DNA from: Plenodomus lindquistii
Taxonomy: Eukaryota > Ascomycota > Dothideomycetes > Pleosporales > Leptosphaeriaceae
DNA: 64,000 nt
Direction: 5' to 3'
Assembly: GCA_025504975.1 (NCBI GenBank)
Contig: JANUWI010000001.1
Span: 2,914,001-2,978,000 of the forward strand
This document shows, one piece after another, positions 14,911 to 27,899 of this stretch. The notes beneath the pieces are model-generated. The model ran no database searches. It saw only the letters and a program-made list of their open reading frames with translations, and was not told where the DNA came from. The position numbers and the translations under genes were made by a program. Positions within the stretch are counted from its first letter, which is position 1; each line of letters opens with the position of its first letter.

Positions 14911-15063
14911 AATAGACTATAATTTTCTGTAAAAAAACTAATATAACTATAATTAGATTTTAATAATTATTAATTAGCTTATTTAGTAAAGAATTATAAT
15001 AGTCTATTATAAAATAATAAATATTTAAAGCTTTATTTTATTTAACTATTTATATAATAAGTA

Positions 15064-16906
15064 ATATATTATACTACTAAGCTAGCTATACTACTAAACT
15101 AGCTACTTTTTTTTAGTATTATAAATACTATATTTTATATAGTATACTCTAATAATATAACGTAATTTTAATTTAAGCTAAAAGCTACTTATAACTTACC
15201 TATTCTACTTTTAAAGCTAGCTAATTTTAAAGCTAATAGACTGCTACTATAGCTTTTAGAGTTAATTATTAGAAACTTTCTAATTAAATTAATAGAACTA
15301 CTTTAGGCGCTAAAATTCAATCTAACTACTAGAAATTAACTACTACTAAAAAGTAGATAATTATCTAATATATTTTAACTTTAATTTATAAAAGTTTATA
15401 CTTTAGCTATATAAAGTAGAAAATATAGCTAATAAAATACTAGAGGTATATAATAGAATACTAATAAGTAAGTACTAGGCTAAGCGCTTTATAACACGTT
15501 TAAATAACTTTAAAATAGTTTTAAACTCAATAAAAAATAATTAGAAAATAAAGTAGAAAAATCTAGAGATTATTAGCGCGTAGTTTAAATTTATAGATAA
15601 AATAAAAGCTAAATATAGTATCTAGAATAATAATATCTATAATTTTAATAAAACTAGCTTCTAAATAGATGTAATTAGGTTTATAAAAGTTATTATAAAC
15701 TTTAAAAAATATAATTAGCTAGACTTTATTTAGCTAGATAATTATAAATAAATTACTATTATCTAGAGTATATACGCTTTAAAAAATATAACTTTACTTT
15801 TTATTATCTATAAAAAATATATATATATCTCTATATAGTATTAAAAAACTAGTATTTTTTATAACTAGAAACTATTAGTTTTTAAAAATAGCGAGATAAA
15901 TAATATATTTAGACTAGAGTAGTTAAAATACTTTAACCTGTATATAAAAATATAAAAAGTAAAGGTATACTAATTATTAATTTTAAATAGCTATAAAAGC
16001 TACTTTAACTAAAAGTTTAAAAACTATAATATAAAAAATAAAATTTTAATACTTTATATACCTATTTATTTATTTTATATTCTCTAGCTATTTAATATAG
16101 TATTTTTTTACTATTAATACGTAAGTATTTCTAGCGCGTGTAAAATTTAATATACTAATATATTTTCTATATTAATAAAAAAAGCTTTTTTTTAGCTTTT
16201 AAAAATATTTTTTTTAATATATTTATAGTTAATAACTATTAAAAAACTTTTAAAGTATTAGAGCTAGTCTCTATTAATACGTAGGTAGTACTAGATTATA
16301 TTAATTTCTAGATATATACTTTATTTTAACTCTTTTTACTAATAGATTTATAGTAATCTAAAACTCTAAGTAATATTTATAAATTTCAATTTTAATTAAA
16401 ATTTATATATAAGTTTTTTACTTTATTATTTATTACTATATAAACTAGCTTTTTATAGTTTATAAATAAAGCTAAACTAATACTATACTAAAATATTTTT
16501 TTCTATATCTATAACTATAAACTAAAAAAGTAATTAGTAGAAATAATAAAAAAAAAATTATAAAATAAAAAAAATCTAGTAAAAAGATACTTTTAAGTAT
16601 AGTATTAGATTATAGGCTACTATAGTTTTAACTATAGCATTTTATCTATTAGAATATATATATAGTAGTAGTAGTTAAGTACCTATTTAACTAGATATCT
16701 AATACTATAGTAATTATAGAAGAACTAGGTATAACACTTATATATACTAAAAAAGTTTAGAAAGTACTTTTTTATTAAATATAAGCTTTCTAGTAGTAGA
16801 GTTAGATATTAATAGTAATAATAATTATAATTAAAAATATAGTATTTATAATACTAAAGAAAAGTAGCTAGCTTAGTAGTATAGCTAGCTTAGAAGTTAA
16901 ATATAT
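15064..16906 (+). mobile_element. Pogo-C copy 1: complete Fot1/pogo-like DNA transposon
   Basis: This is a 1843-bp Tc1/mariner-superfamily element flanked by TA target duplications (15062-15063 and 16907-16908). The inverted terminal repeats are about 70 bp: the first runs about 15064-15135, and the last, at about 16835-16906, is its reverse complement with scattered C/T differences. The broken transposase frame (about 15485-16100) retains the pogo signatures NIYNFNKTSF (normally an Asp and Glu-Thr-Gly context) and LLILNSYKSYF (normally Asp-Gly-His-Glu-Ser-His), so at least two catalytic Asp are now Asn. It is inserted in Gyp-B; the empty site is at 29982-29983. Its size and class resemble the Molly and Pixie type elements of Pleosporales; a family name would need a search. 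Confidence 0.9.
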
Positions 16907-16908
16907 TA

Positions 16909-19055
16909 TATTAGTTTAAATATACTTCTAAAAGTATTATTTTAAATTATAGCGCCTAGTTTAATTTTTAATTCTAGTCTAAATTATACTAGATTATAGG
17001 TATTATAATATAACTCTTTACTATTTATTTTAAAAAACTAAAGACTAAGTAAAATTTATAAATAAATATATTAATTAATAACTATAGCTTTTTATAATAC
17101 ACTATTAGAATAACTAGAATAAACTTTTTTTTATAGACTAAGTCTAGATAATACTTTTTTAATATATTAATAGGTATAGTACTATACTAGCTTTTATTTA
17201 GTTCTAAATTTAAATAGAGCTAAAACTAGTACTACTTAAAAGTAGTTAATTCTATTTATAAATTTAACTACTAGAAGGTTTATAATCTACCTATTTAGAT
17301 ATATAATATTTAAAAACTAGCTAAAAAAAATAGAATTAGTATAAAACTTAATATATTCTTCTATTAACACCTTCTAGTATTGTAATAACTAAAAAATAGA
17401 AAATAAAGTCTACTTTTTTACTACTAATCTAGTAACTTTAAAACTAAGCTTAAAGCTATCTAAACTATAAAAAAGTTTCTTTTTAATTTTTAAATAAAGT
17501 AGGTATATTTATAATTTAGAACTTTTTTTAGATTTTAAAATATATAATATATTTATATCTACTATTTTTTCTAAAAATTCTAATAACTTTTTTTTTAGAT
17601 AAATAGCTTTAAAGCTACTAGCTACTTTAATCTAAAGTATAGAAAAGTAGAAAGTTAATAAAATTTTAACTAAGAAATTTATTTAAAATAAACTAAAATC
17701 TAAAGCTAGCTAGGTAGAATATAACTTAAATTTAATCTAGTAGCTAGCTTTTAACTTTATAGCCTTTTTTTATAAATAATAAAATTTCTACTAGAAGTAT
17801 TCTAACTATTTAAAACCTCTCTAGGCACTATATAAATAGATTTAGATATTAAAAAAAGTAGTAGAAAATATATTATAGTTAGTAAATAATTATATTTTAT
17901 AAATTTAATAGTTATTTTATTATTAATATATATAAAAACTATAGTATATATATAAAATAGATATATAGCTTTTACTAATAAAACTTTTAGCCTAGTAAAC
18001 TAACTATTCTAGATAAATAGAGAAGCTTTTTAAAACCTATTTATTTTCTACTATAATATTTAAACTTTTACTTTACTATTAGAGGCTTTATATATTATAT
18101 CTAACTTAAAGTTTTTACTACCTCTAATTTTAATAACTTTTTATTTAACTTTTAAATAGGCCTACGTTTTTATGTATTACTAGAAAAATCTAGACTTTTA
18201 CTAGAAGTACTAGTAGTAGGTAAAACTACTATATTTTTTAAAAAAAGCTATATTTTTTTATATAACTCTAATTTTTTTTATATAAACTTTAAAGCTTTTT
18301 TTATTATATATAATAGCTTACTAGTATTATATTAGTGATACTAAAGCTAGTAAGCTATATAGTTACTAATTATACTATAAAAGCTAATATTTTTATAGCT
18401 AAACTAGCTATAGCTTTTATATTTACTAGTTTAGCTTAAAACCTTTTTATTTTATTTTTATTAGCTAGTATAGCCTATATAGTAAAGCCTTTAAAACTAT
18501 AAAGCGCTATATTTAGTTATATTCTAGTTTAATATATATAGGTACCTAAAAAAGTTAAAAAAAAGTTTAATTCTAGTAGTAAAGAATAGCTTTTTACTAG
18601 TTTATACTTTTTATTTAGAAGTATATAATAAGCACACTTTTTTAAGCCTACTAATTTAAATAAATATATAAAGTTAAATTTAATATAGAACTAGGCCTAA
18701 TAGAGTATAAAAGAAAAGTTTTATAGCCTAAAAAGTATATATCTAAAAGTATAGAAATAGGTATTTTTAAAAAAGCTATTTAGTATTAGTATTAGATGTT
18801 ATAGTAAATAGTATTAGAGTATATATAATAAAAGTATAGAGTATAAAAAGTTAAAAAAAGTTATAATAGTTATAAATTTATTATACTCTACTAGAGTAAC
18901 TACTAGATTTAGTAGTTATTATAATAATTATTAATAAATAGTAAATAGAAAGTTAAATTTACTTTAATAAAATAATTATTATAAAATAGACTTTATATAG
19001 AGGATATATATAGAATAATTAAATATAAAACTATCTAATTATAAGTAGAAGGTAA
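16909..19055 (+). pseudogene. Gyp-B 3' coding remnant (integrase end, chromodomain-like tail)
   Basis: This is collinear with about 29984-32135 of the complete copy. The stretch around 17270-17830 corresponds to the integrase C-terminus and the downstream module that in fungal Gypsy elements reads KLSKLW, then FKIYN, then LKYKAS and FNFI. Only fragments are legible, with frequent TAG stops. The last 1.2 kb before the LTR resembles nothing I can name; it is present in both Gyp-B copies, so it belongs to the element. Confidence 0.65.
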
Positions 19056-19472
19056 TATAATATAGCTATATTTAATTGTAATAATAAATTTTAGTTATAG
19101 AAGCCTTTTTATAAGCTATTTTAATTCTTCTATATATAAACTTATTAAAAATAAAAAACTATACTAACTTTTATCTAACCTTTTTTTATACTATACTAGG
19201 TTTAAATATTATAGAAATTTCTACTTTACTATTATTTACGTGCTAATATAGTAGAGGAAAAATAAAAACTCTATAAAAGTATAGAACTACTACTAAGTTC
19301 TACTTTATAAAGCTTACTCTTTTAATAGAACTATAAAAGTATAATCTTTTTATTTTTTTATATAAAAACTATAAAAATTCTATTTATTTAGTTTTTTAAT
19401 CTACGCGTATTTATATATACTTCTAAAGTAATTTAGATACTTTTTAATACTTTATATTTTTAAACTATTATA
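19056..19472 (+). repeat. Gyp-B 3' LTR of the truncated copy
   Basis: This 417-bp LTR starts TATAATATAGC and ends TTATA. It carries more A/T substitutions than the pair at 25046 and 32136, so it is probably an older or more heavily mutated copy. Confidence 0.88.
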
Positions 19473-19512
19473 AATACTAAAAAGAAGTAGCTAGCTTACT
19501 AGTAGAATATAT
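19473..19512 (+). mobile_element. 40-bp Pogo-C 3' end remnant
   Basis: The sequence matches the last 40 bases of the Pogo-C inverted repeat, with the TAGCTAGCTT core and the GAATATAT end, and TA follows at 19513-19514. The Gyp-B LTR ends directly before it, so that Gyp-B copy had inserted in the terminal repeat of a Pogo-C element. The rest of that Pogo-C is not to the left, where a rearrangement has removed the Gyp-B 5' end. Confidence 0.75.
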
Positions 19513-21420
19513 TACGAAGTTTAAGTAATTTATAATAAACTAGATTTAACTTTTTATATATAGAATAATTTAATTATATAAGCTATATTATAGCTAGTAA
19601 GTTAATTTTTAGTTATTTAAAACGTAAAAAGATTTTACTTTCTAATATACTAAATATTACCTAATTAGAGCTAGTATAGAGCTAGGTAAAACTTCTTAAA
19701 ATTTTAGTCTAGATATATAGAATTATAATTAGCTAGATAGAATTATTACGTATATACTTTAGTTACTACTTTTTACTATTAACTAGTTTTTTACTAGTAT
19801 TTTTAGTAAACTATTAGTATTATAAACTATAGAGATAATCTTAAGATTTAGAATTTAAAAGGAATTAAAGCATTTATAGATTTTATTAATTCTATAAAAA
19901 CAATCTATATAACTAAAGGCTTATCTTTATATTTTATAGGTATCTAGAATTTAAATACTTATCTCTATATTTTTATTTATTTTTATAAGCTACTATAATT
20001 ATAATTATATAAATTACCTATCTAGAAATAGTTAATAGATTCTATTTCTATTTAAAAAGAAAGTTTTATATTTTATTATTATCTCTATTTTAATTTTCTT
20101 ATAAGTTATAAACTAAGTAGCTTATTTTTTATAAAGATCTATTTACTTTAGTCTACTAGTATCTTTCTATTTAGAATAAACTATAACTAAAAGATATAAG
20201 TTTAGTTTACTAGATTTATTTTATAACTATATAGTTTATTATACTTTTATATTTTCTAAGTAAATTAGTACTAGAAATATTTAAAAATAAAAACTATAGT
20301 ATTAGTATTAATTATTTACTAGCTAAAACTAGAGTACGCTATTACATAATAATAATTAGTTTAATATACTATTATCTATAGCTTTATTATATAATATATC
20401 TCTATTTACTTTTTTTCTAGAAATAGAAAGTATAATTTTATATTATTATAGTGTATTTAATACACGTAATATATATTATTTTAAGGTTTTTCTAAAAAGT
20501 ATTTTTATTAAGCAGCTACTTATTAATTTTAGAAGTTCTATAAGTATATTTATAAGTAGATTAAAAGTATTTTTAAAACTATAGTTCTATATTATAATAT
20601 AATATTAATATATTATTTTTACTTACTAATTTATTATTACCTAGATTAATAAAAGTTAAAGTTATTCTATTTACTATAAAAAATAAAGCCTACTAATAGT
20701 ATATTTAGAAAATCTATCTACTATTTATCTCTACTATAATTATAAAAAGAGGATAAAATAATTATTATAATACCTATTTAGAAACTATAAGTATTTTTAA
20801 AGATTTTACTTTATAATTACTTTACTACTTTACTATTTATAGAATAATACTAGTTAAATAAAGTAGGTCTAAATTACGTTAGGTAATATTATAATAAATT
20901 TATAAAATTATTTATTTTAATAATAATTAATAAAATAGTTATTAGTATTATTGTAAATAATATCTAAATACTATAACTATTCTATTTAAAAAAAAAGAGT
21001 ATAAATTAGAAAACTATACTAGATACCTATTATAACTTTAGTATAATAAAGTAGATTTATAGTAATTTATTATAAGCTAGTTTTAAATAGTACTTGTTTT
21101 TTTTTTATAATTATATATCTTTACTAGTTATATTAAATTTTCTAGTTAGAAAATTACGCTACTACTAAAAAGAAATTAATAAAATTATATAATATATTAA
21201 GTACTTCTAGACTAAATTTAAATTCTAAAATATATAAAAAAGTTTTATTATATAAAAATATAGACATTAATTTATCTACTATTAAATTAGAAATAGATAA
21301 TTTGTTATAATCTAAAACTTAGAATTTAGTATTTAATTTAAATACTTATAATAGAAAAACTATAAAAACTAGAAAGAGATAGGTATTAAATACTAAACTA
21401 ACATTAAATATATTTTTTTA

Positions 21421-22600
21421 AAATATAAAGCTAGAAAGGTAGCTAAAGGTTTTTTATAATAATATAATATTAAGTATAAAGAAACTTTTACTTCTATTAA
21501 TAGATCTATAAGTATTAGATTATTATTATCTATATTTACTTATCTAGATTAGAAAATTTATACTTAGAATATAAGAATAAGCTTTTTTTAATATAGATAT
21601 AGATAATAATAGTTTAGTTATAGAACTACTAATAAAGGTTAGAAAGTATATTCTAGAAAAAGCTATTAGAAAGTATTTTCTTAAAAATAAAGAATTACTT
21701 AATAAGATTTATTTAGCTATTAAATCTAATAAGTATAAAAAAGTAGTTTATAAATTAAATAAAGCTTTATAAAAATTAATATAAGCATCTAGGTAGTAGT
21801 AATTATTTTTAACTAAAATTCTTAAACAACTAGTATTTAGTTATTAAAAAATAGATACTAGTATATCTATATATAAAACTAAATCTATTATATTAGCTAT
21901 ATATATAGATAATATACTAGTTTCTATATCTAATTTAGAATTAGTTAATAATATATATAAAGATTTAACTAAAAAATCTAAATTAGATCTTAGTAATCTA
22001 GAAGAAATAAAAAAATTTCTAGATATAAAAATAATTAGAGATAGATCTAGAAAATTCCTAATTATTATATAAAAAAGCGGTATTAATAAAATTTTATTAA
22101 AGTTAAATAAATCTAATAATAAGCCTAGTAATATACCTTTACTTATAAGTATAAAACTATATAAAAATCTAGAAACTAGTACTTTTTAAAATATTTATAG
22201 ATTTTAATAATAAATTAGATTTTTAATATATTTAACTATATTTATAAAGCTAGATTTAGTTTATTCTATAAACTATCTAGCTAGATTTTTATCTAATTCT
22301 AGTTTAGAGTATTATGTCTACTTAAAGAAAGTTTAGAATTATATTATTAAAATTAAAAATTATAGATTAAACTTATCTCTATATAATAAAAATAGTAATA
22401 AAAATAAATTTATACATTTATTAGAGATTAGTAATTCTAATTAGAGTAAAAATTTAAAATCTAGAAAGTTTACTACTAGTAATATATTTATATTACGTAA
22501 TAAAATAGATAGTTATAATAATAGTAATAACACTTTTAGTTAGATATTTATATTAGAAAAAATTATTACTTTAAGCTCTATAGAAGTAGAATATATAGGT
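21421..22600 (+). pseudogene. Copia reverse transcriptase and RNase H remnant
   Basis: This codes for the polymerase and the RNA-degrading domain that copy the element RNA into DNA. It is legible as a chain of Copia motifs: the KARKVAKGF entry to RT, the RLLLSI helix, YIDN in place of the YVDD catalytic box, the fLxIKI block, KSRKFTTSN, then the LSSIEVEYI signature of Copia RNase H. The change of GATGAT to GATAAT in the catalytic box is what RIP of a TpG produces. Several TAA and TAG stops and a frame change leave it non-functional. Confidence 0.85.
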
Positions 22601-22686
22601 TAAAAAAAGCTACTAAAAGGTTTTTATATTTATAAAATTATATTAAAGAATTATTTAATACTCTAAATAATACAGAGATAAATAAA

Positions 22687-22950
22687 ATGAATAATATAGT
22701 TAATAAACTAAATATAATTAATATAGATAGTTTATTTACTAGTAAACTAGCTAAAAATCTAAATTATTATACTAGAACTAAACACGTAAATATAACTAAC
22801 TACTTTATAAAAGAAAATGTACTTTATAATAGTATTTATATAGATTATAAAAATACTAGTAGTATTTTAGTAGATAATTTTACTAAGGCTACAAGTTATT
22901 TTAAATTTATAGATTTTAGAACTAGTATTAATCTAGTTAAGCTAAAGTAA
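22687..22950 (+). pseudogene. Open 87-codon tail of Copia RNase H
   Basis: This is the longest open frame in the 61-kb AT-rich part (87 codons, ATG to TAA). It is not a gene. The reading SKLAKNLNYYTRTKHVNI, then YFIKENV and DNFTKA, is the C-terminal RNase H segment of Copia polyproteins, where a TKHI-D-xxFIRE block is followed by an Asp and FTK. It continues the frame broken upstream at 22600-22680. The Met is internal to the old polyprotein. The frame stays open because few Gln or Trp codons occur in it. Confidence 0.85.
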
Positions 22951-23300
22951 TAATTTACTTTAATAGTTATTATTCTAAATAGAATAATAACTATAATAGA
23001 GCTTAATATTTAACTATTAAAACTTTTAATAGCTATCTATTTAAATAATAATAGTATACCTTTAAAGAAATTTTACTAGTTTAGTTTAAAAAGAATTTCT
23101 AGGCTCTATTTTTCTAGTTTAAAAAAAGCCTAGTATTATTATATATACTAAATTACAAACTCTACTATTATTAATATCTTTTTAATTAATTTATTAATTA
23201 ATTTAAGTATAAGTGTACGAAGTCTAACTAGCTGTCTATTAGCTTATAAAGAATATTATTCTTTTAAAAAGTTTTATGTATCTAATAATAATAGTAAAAT
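22951..23300. other. Copia 3' flank, no gene
   Basis: AT-rich RIP sequence follows the Copia stop codon. A short palindrome around 22960-23000 pairs ATTATTCTA with TAGAATAAT. It may hold the 3' LTR, but I found no matching 5' copy. Rep-E begins at about 23300. Confidence 0.4.
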
Positions 23301-23509
23301 AAAAAGAAAAAAAAAGCTAATATAGAACTATTATTATATTATTAGGTAGGCTACTAACTCTATACTTAAAATATAGTTAATACTATTAGAAATACTAGTT
23401 AGACTATAAATATTAAAAATATAACTAGTTTATAATAAAGCTAATTATATATTTAAAATTAAAACTATTACTAGATTTAATAGTATTAAAATAGATAAGC
23501 TGCGTATTT

Positions 23510-23640
23510 CTTAAAGCTTTTAAAGCTTAAAAATTAAATATACTATATATCCTTTAATTTTCTTAAGCTTTTAAATTAGATATACTATATATTATTTAAT
23601 ATTTTAAAGGATTTAGACTATATATACTACGTACTCTTTA
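23510..23640 (+). repeat. Degenerate 42-bp tandem repeat of Rep-E
   Basis: There are repeated AAAGCTTTTAAA and AAATTA-GATATACTATATAT blocks, about three degenerate units, corresponding to the cleaner array at 56705-56850. Confidence 0.6.
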
Positions 23641-23887
23641 AACTTTTAAAGCTTTTAAAGTAAATAAGCTACGTACTTTTTAAAGTCTAATATATCTACT
23701 ATATATTACTACTTTAGTAAATAGCTCTACCTATAATATACTTTTATAAATAATATATAATATTATACTTATAATAGGTAATAAACCTAGTTAATATATA
23801 AAAAATTAAACTATATAAAAAAAATAAAGATTTAGTTCTAGAAGTATAATTAAACTAGAAAAATACTTATAACACGTAATAGATTAA

Positions 23888-24056
23888 TAGTATAAGTAAT
23901 AAATAGTTTTAGTAGCGCTAGTAATAAATAGCTTTTATAGTACTAGTAATAAATATCTTTAGTAGTACCTAGAATTAATATTTTAGTTATAAATAGCTTT
24001 AGTAGTATAAATAATAAATAGCTTTAATAGCGCTAGTAATATATAGCTTTAGTACT
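23888..24056 (+). repeat. Degenerate 25-bp minisatellite of Rep-E
   Basis: There are about six to seven units built on AGTAATAAATAGCTTTAGTA. It corresponds to the longer array at 57085-57364. Units differ by C/T and by small indels. Confidence 0.75.
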
Positions 24057-25045
24057 ATAGAAAAAAAAATTAGTATTAACTATAGAATATTAGTAGTAAT
24101 AATACTTTATAAAAGTTAAAAAATAGAAAAAAAAATATATAAAAAAAAAGGTAGGTAGATAGTATACTTATATATATAAATTACTTAATATAGTAAATAT
24201 AAATATAAACTATATAGTAAATATAAATATAAACTATATAGTAAATTATATATTATACTAGTAATAAAATAATAATTACACGCATATAAAAGGATTAAGT
24301 TTTTTTAAACTATACTTTATATAAAAAGGTTAAAAAACTACTACTATTTATATATAGATAATAGTACTAGACTTTTAACTACTAAATAGAACTATATATC
24401 TACTAATATACTTAATTATTATAAAATTTATAATATATTCTACTACTAAGCTAGCTATACTACTAAGCTAACTACTTTTTTTTAGTATTATAAATACTAT
24501 ACTTTATATAATATGCTCTAATAATAAAATATAATATTAATTTAAACTAAAAACTAATTAGAATTTACATATTTTATTTATAAAGCTAGCTAATTTAAAA
24601 GCTAATAGACTACTACTATAGCTTTTAGAGTTAATTATTAAAAACTTTCTAATTAGATTTATAGAACTACTTTACACGCTAAAATTTAATCTAATTACTA
24701 GAACTTTACTACTACTAAAAAGTAGATAATTATCTAATATATTTTTAATTTTAATTTATAAAAGTTTATACTCTAGCTATATAAAGTAGAAAATATTACT
24801 AATAAAATACTAGAGGTATATAATAAAATACTAGTAGATAAATACTAGGCTAAACGCTTTATAACGCGTTTAAATAAATTTAAAATAGCTTTTAACTAAA
24901 TAGAAAATAAATAGAGAATAAAGTAGAAAAATATTAAAATTATTAATGTATAGTTTAAATTTATAGGTTATATAAAAGCTAAATATAGTATCTATAATAA
25001 TAATATTTATAACTTTAATAAAATTAGCTTTTAAATAGGTATAAG

Positions 25046-25462
25046 TGTAATAAAGCTATATTCTATTATAACAACAACCTTTAGCTATAGAAGCCCTTTT
25101 ATAAGCTACCTCTATCTTTCCCTATATAAGCTTATTAAAAATAGAAGACTATACTAATCTCTATCTAAACTACCTCTATACTACACCTAGTCTAGATTCT
25201 ATAAAAATCTTTACTTTACTATTACCTACGTGCTAATACAGCAGAGGAAAGAAGAGAACTCTATAAAGGTCTAGAACTACTACTAAGTTCTACTCTATAT
25301 AGCTTGCTTTTTTAATAGAACTATAAAGGTATAATTTTTTTATTTTTTTATATAAAGTCTATAAAAATATAATTTATTTAGCTTTTTAATCCGCGCGCAC
25401 TTCTATATGCCTTTAAACTAATTTAGACGCTTTTTAGTACTTTATATTCTTAAGCTATTATA
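25046..25462 (+). repeat. Gyp-B 5' LTR
   Basis: This 417-bp LTR starts TGTAATAAAGC with the terminal TG intact and ends ATTATA. It is nearly identical to 32136-32552, with C/T and G/A differences only where I compared them. Confidence 0.92.
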
Positions 25463-25999
25463 TTATAAAAGAATTATCTCTCTACTAGTAATAGCTTATA
25501 TAATATTACTAATTTATTTAAAAAGATTACTTAAATCCTCTAGTTAACTAGCCTCTAAAACCTTTTTAGTTCCGGCTCTAATTAATACTAATAGATCTAT
25601 TAACAATTCTAAAACTAGATTCTAGAGATCTCTAGTTAACTAAAGCCTATAGGTTTAGACTTTTATAGCATTACTAGCTTAGATTACCTTTAGAAAAGTT
25701 ATATTAGATAGCACTAAGGTAGAGACTTAGAGACTACTAATAACCTAATAGGATTAGAGGTAAAGCTAATACCTGTCTCTATTAATAGATAATAAATCCT
25801 GCTTTTTAAAAAATAAAAAGAAATAACTAGCTTTTATAAAAGGTCTATAAATTTATTAAATATCTAAAATATAGAAAACAACTAATACTAGCTAATTAGA
25901 GAATAATTAGAGTTAGATAGAAGCTAGACCTACTTTAGTAGAACCTAGAAATTAACTAACTATAACCTCTAATAACGCTATAGAAATAATAGCCTAGCT

Positions 26000-27060
26000 G
26001 CGCGCTAAGTTAGCAGCTCTGCAGGCTAAAATAAAATCTATTAAAAAAAAAAAACTTTATTTAACTCTATTTCTAGACTTACCTCTATTCTTTACTAAAA
26101 ATTTTTAGATTTATTAACGTTGCTAGTTAACTAGATTACTTTCTAAAGCTTTTTTTTATATTTTTAAAAAACTACGTTTATTAGAGCGTACCCCTTTTAT
26201 CTCTAAACTATTAGATAGAAAGAACTCTATCTATAGATAATAGAAAGCTTTAATACTAGATTAATTTAAAATTAATAGTAACTACTACTATTCTAAGCGT
26301 GCCTGTATAGCACTAGTTTTAAGTAGTACTTCTAGTCTAGCTAAAAAGTATTTTAAGCTCTAATACCTATCTAATAATAAAGCTAACTACTTTTTCTCTA
26401 TAGAAGCTATAATAGCTACGCTTAATAAATACTTTATTACTAGTAATAAATAGACTAAAGCACGTAATACCTTTAACTAACTATATATAAAAAAGAATAA
26501 AACTTTCTCTACTTTTAAAGCCTATTTTTTAAGCTATGCTATAAAAGGACGCGTACTATATATAGAATAGATTTACTATATATAGATAAAAATAACTTCT
26601 AGCGTATATATTTCTAGTTAAAAGTTTAAGTATATCTAGAATAACTTTTTTCTAGATATAATAGAGCACTTTATTACTTTTAATATAGAAAAAAGAACTT
26701 ACCTAAAAGATATATATTATTAGAACTTTTTTTATAATAGTACTACTAAGTTCTAAGCTAGAACTATAGTATAACCTAGTTTAGATACTTTTTAAAAAGA
26801 GACTTTAGAAAATACAGTACTATATATAGCTTTCTAAACTTTTCTATAATTTACTATAGTACCTCTATAGTAAGTAACAGCTACTCTAGCTTCTAAAAAG
26901 GCACTAGGTAACTACTATAACTATAGTAAACCTAGATACTACGCTAATAAATATCTATTACTATAGGTAAAAGAAATTATAATTAAAAATTACTCTAACT
27001 AATATTATAACGCTGCTAAAGTACTAGACCTAAAGGAAAATTAAATAGAAAATAAGTAGT
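26000..27060 (+). pseudogene. Gyp-B gag remnant with zinc knuckle
   Basis: This is the nucleocapsid part of the gag frame. At 26913-26954 the reading YYNYSKPRYYANKY is a CX2CX4HX4C zinc knuckle in which the metal ligands have become Tyr through RIP of TGT/TGC and CAT/CAC; the Gly before the His has become Arg. The upstream region (25463-26900) is collinear with the reverse copy at 1380-2840 but not readable as protein. Limits are approximate. Confidence 0.7.
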
Positions 27061-27899
27061 TCTAAAAGTATTATACTACTTAGAATTAAGTTAAAAATAT
27101 AACCTATTAAACTTTAATCTTTTAAAACTATTTTAAAGTTTCTATTTTTTTATATCTACTATTTTATATAACCTAGGCGTAGGTATAAAACTACTATTAC
27201 TTATTAATACTAGCGTCTAAAAATATTTTTTTTTAAATTTATATATTATTTTTTTTTTATTTTTTTTACTTTAAACTAAAGTCTAAAAACTACTCTACTT
27301 AGTAATAGTTAGAGGGTTTAAAAACTAAATCTCTTTACTAGTTATAGAATATATCTATCTCTATATAATTATAGATAGATAAAAGATTCTAAACTATCTA
27401 TTTATTATATTTAATCTAGAAGCTTAGAATATAATTATTAGAATATAATAGTTAAAAAGGTTTAAAATTCTACTAGATATAGATAGGTCCTAGTTATAGT
27501 AGCTAGCTATTTACTCTAAAACCTATATTTTTACTTCTCTAATTTTTATATAACTCTATTAAAGAATACTAAAAAAGCACGTTACTTTTAATATTAAAAG
27601 ACAAGACGCCTTATAGAAAAAAGAGTTATACTAGAAAACTAGTAGCCTACACCTTTTAATTAATTATATTTATAGAATTTTTAGAGCCCTATAATACTAG
27701 AACACCCCTCTAGAGATATAAAAACTAGACTTACTCTAAAAACCTTTTAAAACCTCTTCTAGTCTCTAAGTCGCTATTATTTCCGCTAATACCTTCTATT
27801 TTAATATAAAAAAGAAAAAAAATAAGTTTTTTACTACTAGTCTATATAAAATTAACTAGATCTTTAAAAACTATAATAGAGAGAATGTTTAAAAAAATA

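Larger units (their letters stand above)
5985..19472 (+). mobile_element. Gyp-B copy, 5'-truncated, carrying two nested insertions
   Basis: This is a Ty3/Gypsy element missing its 5' LTR and gag. Homology to the complete copy begins at about 5985 (matching about 27874) and ends with an intact-length 3' LTR at 19056-19472. The body is in three pieces: 5985-7928, 14911-15063 and 16907-19055. Gyp-A (7929-14910) and a Pogo-C element (15064-16906) separate them. Both insertion points are proven by the uninterrupted copy, at 29836-29840 and 29982-29983. Reverse transcriptase is legible from about 6140 to 6850, RNase H at about 6950-7370, and the start of integrase before the Gyp-A insertion. After the 3' LTR, 40 bases of a Pogo-C end remain. 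Confidence 0.85.
19515..22990 (+). mobile_element. Ty1/Copia retrotransposon, RIP-degraded
   Basis: Ty1/Copia assignment rests on the C-terminal half. RT starts at about 21421, where KYKARKVAKGF is followed by KETFTSINRSISIRLLLSI. The YxDD box at 21902-21913 has become YIDN. A KKFLDIKIIRD block lies at about 22010-22045, and RNase H ends with ITLSSIEVEYIG (22562-22600) and an 87-codon open tail. At least one frameshift separates the start of RT from the YIDN box. Sequence from 19515 to about 21300 should hold LTR, gag and integrase but is not readable; part of it (19529-20090) resembles 4837-5420. I could not pair two LTRs, so both ends are approximate. Confidence 0.8.
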
